This document shows, in pieces, positions 34,567-46,269 of a DNA stretch of 64,000 nucleotides. Below the pieces are notes generated by a model, which saw nothing but the letters and a program-made list of their open reading frames with translations, was not told where the DNA came from and searched no databases. Every line of letters begins with the position of its first letter. Positions within the stretch are counted from its first letter, which is position 1. This DNA is from Serendipita indica DSM 11827 (lineage: Eukaryota; Basidiomycota; Agaricomycetes; Sebacinales; Serendipitaceae). The stretch is taken from assembly GCA_910890315.1 (NCBI GenBank), contig CAJVGD010000017.1:248001-312000 (forward strand), in the 5' to 3' direction. Position numbers and translations under genes: made by a program.

Positions 34567-36072
34567 CTAGTATACTCCCGGAACAATTCGCCACGGAACA
34601 AGTTTCTTGTACTCGTTCCAGTCGTCGCCATATCTGCAGAGCATTAGGATGGAATAGTATGGTTTGTTCTCACTTACTTGAGATGGCACGCCTCGTCGTC
34701 ACGGCGTTGACGGTGAACCAGGAGAAGAGTAAACCAGATGAAGTAAAAGTAGGTCACAGGCGTCCCGAACCCGGTAGGTAGGCACCAAGAGAGTGCCAAT
34801 ATGAGATCTCCACTAAAACATATCAGCATTTGGGAGTACACGATGAAGGGTCTCACAAGTAATTTGGATGCCTAGACATACCCCACCAGCCGCTGGTCAG
34901 CAGCTTGGTTCCTCGCTTCGTCTGCATAAACGTGCGATTCTTAGGATTCTTTCCATTCCTAAACTGATTTTTCTCGCTGTTGGACGAGCGGAAGATGTAG
35001 TAGCCCAGCCCATGCAGCGCGAAGATGACTGTAGTCCAGAGGGGTCCTAGTTCGACTGGGTGCCAGGCGAGGTACCGAGCTTGAAGGCTGTAGATGAAGG
35101 GGACCCACATAAGGTCACCGAATGAAAGCATAAAACCAAAGCCGTCCGATATAATATCCATGGTCGAAAAGAGTGCCGTCTCGTGGTAGAGTGCGTCAAC
35201 AACGTAGAAACCTTCGAACAGGATGACGAGCCACATCGAGTCGGTAATACGACCACCCCGTCGTACGGCTTGCTTGCATGCCATGCTAACGTTGATGAGC
35301 AACCAGAACATCATCCCTGGTCGAAGCTCGTTGAACGACTTGAGGTCCAGCCATCCAATACGTGGGTTAAGCTCGCGTCCAATGAACCACTATACGCATT
35401 CAGCAATGGGCGTATGCGGAGAAGTCAAGCACGTACATCGTAGTTGTGGACCCCGGTATTCCCACCGAGAGCAAGCAATGCACCAGGCCTGAAGGAGACC
35501 AGGTAGCAATAGGTCGCCTGGGTAAGCGACATACATAGTGCTCCGGTGAGAATACCGATCCAATGATCATAAATATATGTGAAGGAGCCAGGGCCTGCAT
35601 CCAGATGAGTCCACCGACCGCGCCAAGGGTGAGAAAAAGGGTTGATAATGCTAAAGATGTCATTAAAATCAACACAATCACTCCCTCTGGACACACCGTT
35701 TATCTTGTACTGGAGCCTTTCCCCAGTGCGAAGCGGTAAACCCTCAACCCATTCCCCAGGGAGGATTGCCCAGGCTATTACCACAAATGCATACCAAGCA
35801 AAGTAAGCGACAAACCCTTGTGGATCCCACTGCGCCTTCCACCATTCAGGATCTGCCACTGCATGGGCAAAGTCCGAGGGGAGTTGGAGCCACGAACCAG
35901 GGCACCCTCCAGCCTTCTCTGAGCATCCATAGGATAGCCCAAACGTCAGGAGTGGTGCGACTATCGAGACGACGAGTGCTCCTGGCGGACCAAAGAATTC
36001 GTACGAGGTGGTTCGTGGGTTGAGAGCGCTGGCTGGGTCCTTGGTGCTTTTATGTGCAGATTTTCTTATCAT
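34567..36072 (-). CDS. ERG24: Delta(14)-sterol reductase, copy B
   Basis: This is a paralogue of copy A with the same exon plan. The start at 36072 (MIRKSAHKSTKDPASALNPR) leads to [84 protein letters not shown], and a final exon [20 protein letters not shown] with TAG at 34567-34569. Introns occur at the same places as in copy A. Differences cluster in membrane segments (FGLSYGCSEKAGGCPGSW versus [16 protein letters not shown]) and the N-terminus, while the C-terminal catalytic third is nearly unchanged. No break is seen in the reading frame. Having two copies could alter dosage or sensitivity to morpholine-type inhibitors, which is inference. Confidence 0.88.
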
Positions 36073-36363
36073 CTTGTGGTATGAGGATGATTTGAGAAGA
36101 AGAGGGCGGTTAGATATCGAGGCTAAATAGTGCGAGGTCAAATAGTACGAGGTCGAAAGTGGCTCGATAGTAGATGGCCAAGCTCGGCGCTCATTCGACA
36201 TTCACACGAACGTCTCGGAAGTGTATGAGAAATAAAGTCTCGATCCATCGTACAGCCGCGTCGCCACAGCTACGCAGCGGCGGTACTATTATACACGAGT
36301 ATATTCGTCGCATAAACAATTCGTGCTCCAAAGCTCTTCAGAATCGTAAGATGCGATAATCCC

Positions 36364-36871
36364 TCAGCGTAGGAAATCACTCACAGTGCCATTTCCTCCC
36401 CACTCTTCAAACACGCTCAAGTACATCGTGGCATCCGACTGATTCTGGCCTGCACCCCATCCATCAGGAAATCCAGATACACCCTTACTAAAGTTTGGAA
36501 TGTAAATCTTGGTAGGCGGCGCTGGCAAGCTTGGGTTGGTATGAGCTATGACGACAAAGTCAACCTTCAAAGTCGCAAAGTATTAGATATAAGAGCTCAC
36601 TCGAACTCGGGAATGCAAACTGTCCGAGGCTGACACCCGTTGCTTGGCCAGTGAAGAGACCGACCGATGGGTCAGACGTAAACAGCCAGATGGAAATGTT
36701 ATACGAAGTGACGCTATACTCTCCCATTGATGCATAGCGGAAATCAACCCAGCTATCCGGCACGACATGGGTTCCATTTGCTGGAGATCGAATTGTCCCT
36801 CTGTCAGACGTTTGCGCATTGACTATGGGAGCCAAGATACTGAACAGCAAGAGATATACAAGTTGAATCAT
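36364..36871 (-). CDS. Small secreted protein of unknown function
   Basis: The start at 36871 gives a textbook signal peptide (MIQLVYLLLFSILAPIVNAQ) followed by TSDRGTIRSPANGTHVVPDS. The mature part is about 130 residues with N-glycosylation sequons (NGT, NIS, NQS) and few cysteines. Segments such as VDFRYASMGEYSVTSYNISI and WLFTSDPSVGLFTGQ look like a beta-sandwich. The second exon contains FSKGVSGFPDGWGAGQNQSD and ends SDFLR before TGA at 36364-36366. I do not recognise the family, though similar two-exon secreted proteins are common in Agaricomycetes. It could be a wall protein or an effector; nothing here decides between them. Confidence 0.6.
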
Positions 36872-37442
36872 AGTGCTGAGCAGATTGAGATCAAGACCTA
36901 GGACAGGGAGTTGTCCAAAATGTTGGCGAGTAGCTCCTCGGCGAGCGGGGTGCTCCACAATGCGTCCATATGCACCCACAGCATGTGAATGACCAGCATA
37001 GTCACGCGTCCTATCGTCACCCAAGCATAAGCACGCTGCAACTCGAGGCGCTGCTTCCGGCCGTTGGGATCCAAACGCCAGCAAAATGCGGGGTGACGAT
37101 TCAACTTTCAAGTATTGCGTAAAGATTGTCAACGTCGGAACATCACTTTGTAGGATTCACCAAGGCTGGCTGGGTGCAAGACGCGAGTCAACATCTCACA
37201 AGAGCACCGACGTCCAGCAAAGCAATGCATAAAATAGACCACCTAGCCAACAAAATAACAGACATTACGTCTACAGTCAAGCCGGTGGGTGCCGACAAAC
37301 CTACTGGAATGGGGAAAGGAGAAAACGAGAGGGGGTCATTCATTCGACCAAATCTATCATAAGTCGTGATCAAAAGTGGTGGAGAAAGGAAACGGGATGC
37401 CCTTGACCATCTATCCCATGGCATAGCATTACCGTCCTAGGT
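36872..37442. other. Intergenic region with unassigned minus-strand open frames
   Basis: This lies between the secreted-protein start and the P450-reductase stop (both minus). Two open minus-strand frames stand out: 36898-37104, Trp-rich and hydrophobic (TIGRVTMLVIHMLWVHMDAL), and 37188-37424. They could be exons of a small membrane protein, but I cannot link them by a convincing splice pair, and the first lies in the secreted gene's expected promoter. Confidence 0.3.
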
Positions 37443-39812
37443 TTACGACCATACATCTGTCAAATATCGGCTCTTCTCCTTGAGCGCATTGAGTTCCTTC
37501 TGGCCCTCTACAGCCGCGGTACCACCAGGCTTAGCTTCTCCGAGAATACGCATCAACACATGCTCCACGGCCTTGCTCATGTTCTTCGCGTCTCCGCAGA
37601 CATAGACATACCCCTTCTTATCCACGAGCGCCTCGCGAATCTGGTCTCTTGCTGCCATAGCAAATCTTGGACGTAAATCTTCGAGCCGTCCGGCTTGCGG
37701 GGTCCCTCGCGAGAAATGGCAACATGCATCGAGAATTTGTCTCCGAGCACCTCTGCATACTTGGGCCACTCCTCTTTGTAGAGGAAATCTTCATTGGCAC
37801 CTCGGCATCCATAGAAGAGCCACATGGTACCCCAGTCAGAGATACCAGTTTCGGGATGCTTGGCAATCGTACGTTCAGCAAGTGTGACACGTTCTTGTAC
37901 GAAACCACGGAATGGGGCGACACCCTAGAATGAAGAGCGTGAGTAAGTAACTTAGTTCAGAGTGGTCCCACTCACAGTTCCGGGACCAATCATAATCACA
38001 GGCGTCCGCGGGTTGGTCGGTAGCCGGAAAGTCGATCGGCGAACGTGAATCGGAACCTTGTAAATAGAATCGACATTATACGCTCCTCGGGGTCCATTGA
38101 TGGCATAGTGGGGGACGTGCGAGCGCTCGAGTTCGACGGGTTCTGCAATCATCGGCTCTTCTGGGTCATTCTTTTGCATACTCTTATGAGCATACTGCAG
38201 ATTGAGCAACAAATTGCTGCCGACCCCATAGATCCAACGAGCGGGAACGTCTGGTGACTCAATCGATTCGTATTTCAAGACGACCGCAGTAACGTGAATG
38301 GCCTTGGGAGAGTACTTTGGAGAGGACGAGATAGAGTAGTACCGTGGCTGAAGACGAGGGATGCACGAGACAATGACCTCGAAGGGAATAGACCATGCGG
38401 TAGTATTCTGGGCCGTCGGTGGAGTGAGAATGTCGTGACCGGTAACGTACTGGAGGACTTGACCAAGACGCAAGCAGCCCTCGGCTACGATGCGATGATA
38501 GTGTTCCTTGTCCGTAGCGAGCTTGATCATCTTCTCCTTGCTCTCTTCAGTCGGCGCAAACTTGGATAAGATGCCGAGTGTTTGACGACCTGCAACAGCG
38601 GAAATGTCGATATAATGTCGGAGAACGGTTTCGTAGGTCGTCGGTACAGGGAAGGGAACTTTGGCAAGCATAGGGTCGAGCGAGATAATGTTAATCGTTG
38701 TCGCTCGGCGTTCCCACAAGCCCAGAGAGTGCAAGAGGCGATCAACTTCGATTTCGGGATTTGTCGGCCAGACACCGACGTGATCACCATGTTGGTAATG
38801 GATGCCCGAGTCTTCAATGCCGAGTTCGATGTGAACGCAATTGCGCGCTCCACCAACACGGAACAGTTCACGAGTGGCCAAGATTGGCGCAGGGTATGGG
38901 TTCTTTGCGTCATGAATACCGCGAGTCTTGTTCAAAGCACGGGCAGACAATTCACCTACAGGGCGTCAGCTGCAGCACTTTTTCCGAGGCCAAGGGCAAA
39001 CCCACCGAGGAAGACTTTTTCGTCTGGATGTATCTCTTCGGTAACGACAAAGTCGGGAGTGTCTCCTCCAGCGCCTTCTTCGACGTTGAGCGCCTCGGCG
39101 AGCGCGGGCCACATCTGTTCTTTCCATTCGAGATAATCTTCTTCCATAGCCTTGTCATCGTCTCCTTCTCCGCGTGGGCCGAGTCGAGTGGCTCCCATCT
39201 CCTCGAGCTTTGCATCCGTCTTGCGCGCGATGAGATTGTAGTGCTCGTACGTCTTGTTTCCAAGACCAAACACGACATATTTGAGACCGTCGAGTCGGTG
39301 TTCACCCTTTGAAAAGTTGAAGTCTGGGTCCTCGAGATTTTGCATGAGCTGGACCGCGTTGTCCGTGGGCTCGCCCTCGCCATACGTGGCCATCACAAAG
39401 ATGACAGCGCAGTCTTCTGGGATCGCGTCGAGGTTCTCAAAGTCGTATTCTTCCGGATCGCACACCAGAGAGGCGAGCCCGTAGCGCGACTTTGCCTCCT
39501 TTGCGATACGAATGGCATACTCTTCTGCTGTCCCGGTCTGGGAGCCATAAAAGATGACGAGGCGCTTTTTCTGCAAGATGTGTATCAAAGTTTTAGACGT
39601 GATTAGCAGTTTTCTACACGTGCCGTGTCAACACGTACCCCAGCCTTCATCCGGGCAACGAAATCGCGAGGGTCTCCGCCACCAACGACGGCGGGTTTTA
39701 CATTATTGACAACAGGCGGGGCTTTCGAGGACGTGCCGAATAAGCTGTCTCTGAAGACGAAGACGGCGGCGACGACGGCACCAAAGGTGAGCATCACATA
39801 TTCGCTGCCCAT
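37443..39812 (-). CDS. CPR1: NADPH-cytochrome P450 reductase
   Basis: This diflavin reductase passes electrons from NADPH to ER P450s and squalene epoxidase. The start at 39812 (MGSEYVMLTFGAVVAAVFVF) is an N-terminal membrane anchor. The FMN domain shows YGSQTGTAEEYA and ATYGEGEPTDNA. The FAD domain has RYYSISSSP, and the connecting domain precedes it. The NADPH domain has WLFYGCRGANEDFLY and YVYVCGDAKNMSKAVEHVL, and the conserved C-terminus ends DVWS at 37443. Introns occur near 39640-39573, 38957 and 37975-37925, and one more near 37660. All cofactor motifs are intact. It is separated from She9 by about 157 bp between starts, a divergent promoter. Its closeness to two ERG24 copies gives three ergosterol-related genes in 12 kb. 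Confidence 0.93.
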
Positions 39813-39968
39813 TGTCGGTTACTGCTGGGCCGTGGAATTCTGCTAAAGTTGTGAACGTATAGTGTTCTTTTCTATGTTATAAGTAGCGAGCCAGAAGGAG
39901 AGGCGGAAATGAAAAATGGTGAGAGGTCCAACCGTTGAATCGGCCAAGCTCAGACTCGGACGACTTTG

Positions 39969-40966
39969 ATGCTCAGAGCGCGGGCAAATCTCCTTCACAG
40001 ACAAGCGCTTAGAGTAAGCAATTGGAGGCGATTTAGCACACAAGACCACGAACAACTCGTCGAAAAGCTTAGGAAATGGCAAGACGACGCAAAGACACGA
40101 GCAAATACCAAGATTGCAACATGGTCGACCTCTGCTCAGCACAACCTTGCACTCCTGGGGTCAAAGATTAACGAAATGACGGGATACACACTCGTAGAGG
40201 AGCTGAAAAGACACGTCGTCGAACAGGGTATCTTCTTCAACACCCTTTATTCTACCATCTAACACCTTCAGAGGGACGAATAGAACAAGCTCGAGTAGCA
40301 TCCCGCGAAGCAAAACAAGCGTATGAAAAGGCCGTTGCAGAGCGCTCCCAGTGCCAACGCGAAGTCAACGATCTGCTCCAACGAAAATCAAGTTGGACCG
40401 ACGCAGATGTCGTGCGCTTCACCAATCTAGTCCGTCAGGATCATCTCAACGAACAAGAAGAAGCACGAGCAAAGCGTGAAGCCACCAGGACGGATGAGGC
40501 CATCGAGCAAGAGTTTCAAAACCTGACGAGGGCGATTCTCAATCGTTACCATGAGGAGCAGGTCTGGAGCGACAAAATACGAAGCGCGTCGACGTATGGA
40601 TCCCTTTTGGCGCTAGGCCTCAACTTGGTTGTATTCATCATGGCAATCGTCGTAGTTGAGCCATACAAGCGACGACGAATGGGGGAGACATTTGAGAAGC
40701 GTGTCGAGGCGCTCTCATTAGAGTCAAAGGAACTCATCAACTCTGTTTCGACCCGGATGGAATCGCACTTCCAGAAGCAAGAGGATTTGCTGTCACCGTT
40801 GGTAGCCCCTCCTGTTGTTGAGGACTCTCCAGAGGACGATTCAAAGCCTCATCGTGCATACATAGTCACCATCCCAGCAGAGAGACGCGATCAGATTGCA
40901 GCGGCGGCAGGAGCTCTCGCTGCTCTCACCGTCTGCGGTGTCGTATCTCTAGTCCGAAACAGATAA
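39969..40966 (+). CDS. Mitochondrial inner-membrane She9/Mdm33 family protein
   Basis: The start at 39969 (MLRARANLLHRQALRVSNWR) gives an Arg-rich, acidic-free mitochondrial presequence. A long coiled coil follows (EGRIEQARVASREAKQAYEK, EEARAKREATRTDEAIEQEF). The transmembrane segment GSLLALGLNLVVFIMAIVVV then leads to EPYKRRRMGETFEKRV, a family hallmark. A second hydrophobic segment near the C-terminus (IAAAAGALAALTVCGVVSLV) ends before RNR. One intron (about 40230-40270, GTATCT to CTTCAG) joins VEQ to EGRIEQ in frame. Yeast Mdm33 controls inner-membrane fission and morphology. The length of about 310 residues is in the expected range. Confidence 0.85.
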
Positions 40967-41064
40967 GACTCACTTGACGTAAGTTTGGCCATTTTACGAG
41001 TGACAAACCGCTAATCATTTCCAAGATGATAGTAACTTATACATTTGTATTCTCGAAGATCGCG

Positions 41065-44000
41065 TCATTTGTTGGACTCGCGCTTTCTCAGCCGATAGAA
41101 TTGGCTGAGCTCTCGAATCACCAGACCAAAGCTATCAGGTACCACCACGCTATTTCCTATCCACTTTGGTAATTTGGCGCGCACACGGGTAGACCCATAG
41201 CGTTCGTCGAGCAGGACAAGGGCCGCCCAGTCGTTTTGGTGTCGTATAGCACGTCCTGTCATCAATCAATCAGCGTCAAACGCTCACGAGGTTGCAACAA
41301 GCATGCCTACCAATAGACTGATTCACCGCTTTCATGCACAAATTTTCGTAAAGCTCCATTCCTGCATCTTTCGTTCCAGATTTAGAAGCTGAGCCGAGCT
41401 TTTCTTCCAATTCCTTGACGAATCGCATACGTTCCTTGAGTTCGATTGACGTCGCGTTTGCGAATGGGAGGCCGACGACAACGACGGCACGCGAGAGTTC
41501 GTCGGAAAAGTTGAGCCCCTCTGAAAGTTTTGCCCCAACCACTGCTAGGAGAAGTGCACCTGTCTGCTTGTCTTCTGGCTTCTGCCAAAGGTCAGATGAG
41601 CCACATTAAAGCGCAAGGGAGAAAAGACCTTTAGCCGAATGGCATCTGTATATTCCTGCAATACAGCGTCCACACTTCCACCTTCTTGCGGTTCGAAAAA
41701 GAGCTAATAGAGGCCATGAGTAGCATTCTAGGTAGATGAGGTGCGTAAAACCTTCTTCTTATTCTTCAGCCTTTCCAAGGTACCATTACCTCCCCATCGT
41801 GCACGGAGTGCATTGAGAAAGTTGTAACTCGGAAAGAACACGACCATCCCGTCGGGGACAATGTTGACAAGATTGGCAAGTATTTGTCCCAGCTCATCCA
41901 TCTATCGATATATTAGCAGAACAAGTGGAATCAGCAAACACTGACCACAGCCGGATCCTTTTGTTGTTGATGCTTGTACACCAATCCTTTGCCAGTAGGT
42001 CCTCGAGACACAACAACCGTCTTGAGATTCTCTTCCGGCATCACGTGCCCACACGAGAAGAGGGATATTCTATCTTCTGAGAGATATGGAACGAGCTGTG
42101 AGTGAAAATCTGACATCTGAGGATGTCAACAACCGCCAAGTGTAGGTCGCTGTAGATCCTACCGGAGCCATTGTTCCTCCTGCCTGTAGCATACAATCAG
42201 TGGCGCAACTAGTAACTATTATGACGCACGAGTACAACACTGCGAGCACTATCCACAATATCTCGGAATACCCTAGATGGGTTGAGGAGCTGATACTTGA
42301 GGGTGACGTCTGGAGACGAGGCTTTGGATCTCGAAACAGTTATTACAAGCTTTCCATCTTCATTTGCATTCGACAACGTGACGATCCAGCTTTGTACAAG
42401 GTGGAGGGGTGGAGTGGTGCCTTGGTGAAAAGTCTTCCCGGCCGCTACATGTTGGTCAGTAAACGCCTCGAACTCCAATAAAGAAGAACCTTGAGCTTCC
42501 TTTGCTGCAAGTTTATCACTATACCCGCTGACCTTTCTTGCAATCTTGCTCGTCCGCAAATACTTTTCGATTTCCAAGAGATTGATCCCTTGGACTTTCT
42601 CCCCCAAGACTGCAATCATCTCTCCTGGTGTCATCATATTCTCAGTTTCCGCTCCGGTGAATTGAGTCGCAAGGTCATTGCAGTACTTGTCAACCGCAAC
42701 GAGAAATTCAACCAAGCGTCGAAGATGTAAAGCATGCTGAGGTGTGAGCATCTAAAAAGAGGTATTATGAGAACCCCAACCTTGTACACCAAGAAGTAAA
42801 TACCTTTCTGAAGCGCTGCAGGTAGATACGTAGTTGTTCGAGGGACTTTTTAAGTACGCTATGAGGGAGTGATACAGTGTGAATGGACAGAATAGTGTCA
42901 ATAAGATCTGGCTTCGGTCAGATTAGGACACAAGACGCTGTTCGCTCACTATGTGCTTCGTCGATGATGACCGTTTGGTCCGTCAAGTCCACTCCCAGGG
43001 TCTCTCGAGCTTGCTTCTGAAGTAGAAGATTGTAGGGTAAAGTGACTAACTACTCGATGAGCAAGAAGCATTGCGTGGCCATGATCGAAAGCTCACCTCG
43101 GCTTGCTTGATAGCCTTGCGACTTCCATAGTAGGGACATGTTTTCAGCTCCTTCCCGAGTTGTGCGAGGTCTTCAATATCTCGAGGAGTAGCTAGTATTT
43201 GATCCCTCAAGTCGGCCATTGCGGAAATGTCCCCTGCTGGAGGAAGGTATGGACATCGTTTCTTCCCTTTTTCTAAATATTATGAGTTTACGTGACGATC
43301 TTTGAAAGTCACTTACCCTGGATAAGCTCGCGGCAGCCTTCATCTAAGTCTCCTCCCTTTGCTCGTAGTTCTTCGTTGATACAGAGATTTTTACGAGAGC
43401 CCAGGGGTACTACACGCGCAATCGGTCGGTCATTTGCCTGACTCGGAAGGTGTTTCAACTTCTCAAATTCCACTTGGAGTTGCGATAGTTGTGAATGCGT
43501 CCGAGAAGTGTAGAAGATCTTCGAATGTCAGGCGACATAGATTTGAGCTGTGGCACTACCTTCGTGCATGTAGGCTCTTCGTCTTCTTCGCCGCCTGTCC
43601 GTTTCATTTGCGATATTTCCAACTTACGCATGAGCTCCTTGACTTCGGGAGACAGATTGCTATCCCCATCCTGATCTTCGGGGAGAAATTGATCATCCTC
43701 TTCGCCCTCGCCACCTCCAAGTCCATGATCTATTCTCTAAACTAGCCGTCAGATTGACAAGTCATGAATCAGAGTACTCACAGCTCGCTTCTGAGCCCTT
43801 GCACGTTCCTTCCGTCGCATAGCTTCTTCTCTCTTTCGAGCTTTGTCAAGTCGTACTTGAAAGTCCTCTTCTTCCAGTTGCAGCCGACGACGGGCAAATT
43901 CAATACTTTGCTTGACCAACCAGTCGGGAGCTACAGAGTAATGAAAGTCAAGGCTTGAAACGCAATTAACACACCATTATCTTTCGAGTAGGATTCTTCC

Positions 44001-44281
44001 AGCTGTGCAAACTGCCCTTTGACTGCACGGCTCTTTTCATCCTGCAGCCATGTGAGGGATCCAGAAAGCAAACTTAATGTCTTTCCCTGCCAGCAGTTAT
44101 GAGTTTTAGTCAGGCATCGCTACATTGTCCTAACAGTTCCCGTTGGAGACTCGACCACCGCAACTTGTTTGCCTTCTATCGCCGCAAATAGATGACGCAT
44201 GAGGTCTAACTGAATATTATATGGTTTATCATAGGGAAAGATTGGGAACTCCTCAGGGACTGGTAATGCCGGCGCGGACAT
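41065..44281 (-). CDS. CHL1: ATP-dependent DNA helicase CHL1 (DDX11 family)
   Basis: This is an iron-sulfur XPD-type helicase for sister-chromatid cohesion. The start at 44281 ([20 protein letters not shown]) is followed by [20 protein letters not shown] and the Walker A ESPTGTGKT across an intron. An insertion rich in charged residues follows ([19 protein letters not shown]). The Fe-S region includes [11 protein letters not shown] near 43130. The DEAH box VIIDEAHS lies near 42950. The C-terminal part has [26 protein letters not shown] and [20 protein letters not shown], motif VI of the family. The gene ends at 41065. About 14 exons are required and all visible motifs are intact. The start codon is only 39 bp from that of the opposite-strand coiled-coil gene. 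Confidence 0.88.
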
Positions 44282-44320
44282 GGCGGGTGGCAAGAAACAT
44301 TTTGTGTTTTGGTCCCGATC

Positions 44321-46148
44321 ATGTCAGGCAGGGACAGCCAAATGCGCTCCAAACACGTCAAATCTCTCGATAGAAGAACTTTGGAGCAGACGTTGAAACG
44401 TTTGGGAGCATACGACATCGAAAATCCTCCCACCTCTGGCCAAGTTGAGAGGTACTGGCTCAGCAACGCTTTTTTTGTAGAGTCTCATGAACAGGAATTC
44501 TAAGTCTTCTCAAGTCTTCCATAACTGGACAACTCGCAGTTCTATGCGACCATATTGTTGGGCGGACGCAAGCCGTTCATGTCAGACGTAACTTGCAGGA
44601 GTGAGTATTTAACTTCAAAAGATTGTGATTGCCGACTGCCATCATAGACTCCAAAACAGTAACCTCTCAAGGGCTATTCTGAGCGAGGCGTTTCCACCAT
44701 CTTTATTATTAGCGGATCCTACCATCAAGGACCGGAGCAATCCAAAGGAAACGGTCGATGAATCTCAACGTCGTACGGATCAACTAGAGAATGAGGCTTC
44801 GATTCTGAGTGAGTTCTATCGCCCATTTGTTGTACATGATTTACAGGATCAGAGACGCATATACCGATGCTAGAAAATGAAGTTGAAGTACTCATCCCGT
44901 CTAAGTCACTTCTCAAGGAGCTCGACGAGTTCTCCTTCTCGTCGATCCAAACTTTGAGGGCACTTCTCAAGCAAACCCAGGTTTCTGCGTTCGCACTCGT
45001 GATCATACTGCATTATCATGACTTATATCATGTTCCAGATCTCCTCTTTCGGTGGTACGACGGCTAGTAAACCTGGAGGTCAGGCTCATCGTGAACAGAA
45101 TGATATTGTTACAAAGGTGGACTCGCTCCTCGACGAACAGGAAGCCCAGGGATCATTGGACTTCGGCATGAATCAGGGAGGGCTACCACGATGGGAGGAT
45201 TTATTGTCAACAACCGAGACGATACTCGATACAGAACTCGACTTACCGTAAGGAGTGGTTGCATTGGAAGTACAGATTCAATATCTATCTTTAGAGAATC
45301 TCTCCCACCCATCGAGATTTCGGCTGAGACCACCATGTTGACAGTACGTTCCAAGAGCTTACCACTCTATTATATCAACGCCAATACAGAACCTCAAAAT
45401 GTCTATTCTCAAGTCCAAGGCAAAACTTGAATCCCAAGATCCAGTGATGAGCCATCGGGATTTGGAGATACAATTAAACGCCCTTCCAGAGGGCGTCCAG
45501 CGGTTCGTCGCGAAGGCTGATTCCAATCAAAGCTCATGCTTCTACAGTGAAGCCGTCGAAGCGCTCGCCCTTAAAAAGGCACGAAACCGACTCGTTCAAG
45601 AGCTTGCAGTGGATTCGCCGCTACCTCAAATGTATGCAGATTTAGCGAAAAACACAGTGAGTGGTGTCATTATACAATGAATTACACCTACCTCCCAAAG
45701 GACGAGTTGCATAGGCGAAGTGTTCAGGCCTTGGTCTTAGTGCAAAGCCTAATGCTGGAGACTCGACGATTGAGTCGCGAGGTGACGATTTTGGTTTAGA
45801 AAGAGTAAGAGAGCTTACTTGGCCTGCACCAGATTCCCGATACTGTGGTCAAAGAAATTCCATACATGGAATCAAGACTTCGCGAAGCAACTGAACATCT
45901 AACTGGCTCCATTGATGAGCTGTGTCTGGATATCCGGCAGTAAGTAGATCTGATTACATGTTCGAGTCTCTCACAAGCAATAGCAAAAATGAGAGCTCGT
46001 TCAGCCGCGACGTTTGCGACGTCCTAGGGGTACCGGGCAAGCCCGTAAGTTCATACCGAGTGGTAATGCACAAATTCTCACAGGTATCTCGCAGAATACA
46101 GAAGAAATACTTGAGCGGGTCAGGACCCTTCTACAGTCCAGAGGATAA
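44321..46148 (+). CDS. Unknown coiled-coil protein
   Basis: I do not recognise this family. The start at 44321 is MSGRDSQMRSKHVKSLDRRT, then LEQTLKRLGAYDIENPPTSG. Exons continue with FYATILLGGRKPFMSD, LQNSNLSRAILSEAFPPSLL, IPSKSLLKELDEFSFSSIQT, VDSLLDEQEAQGSLDFGMNQ, a long exon ending at 45655 (NALPEGVQRFVAKADSNQSS), KEIPYMESRLREATEHLTG and TEEILERVRTLLQSRG. It is strongly helical with heptads and no enzymatic motif. Tight head-to-head pairing with CHL1 hints at a chromosome or spindle function such as a kinetochore or augmin subunit, but that is inference. Intron positions between 45240 and 45400 and around 45960-46080 are approximate. Confidence 0.55.
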
Positions 46149-46269
46149 CTTTGGAGTGATAGTATTTCTTGTTCACGAGGAAAATCTTTCGCATGTAAAA
46201 TCAGTATGAATCCTTGCCGTTGTTGTCTCACGCAGGGCGGGTGGTGAAACTTAGTTGGACCCGCCGTCA

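Noticed and set aside
36898-37104. Trp-rich minus-strand frame upstream of the secreted protein
   Set aside because: Protein-like in composition, but no start exon could be joined by a convincing intron; recorded only as an unassigned frame.
38582-39312. Long plus-strand open frames opposite the P450 reductase
   Set aside because: They lie entirely antisense to conserved reductase exons with full FMN, FAD and NADPH motifs, and show no family resemblance of their own.
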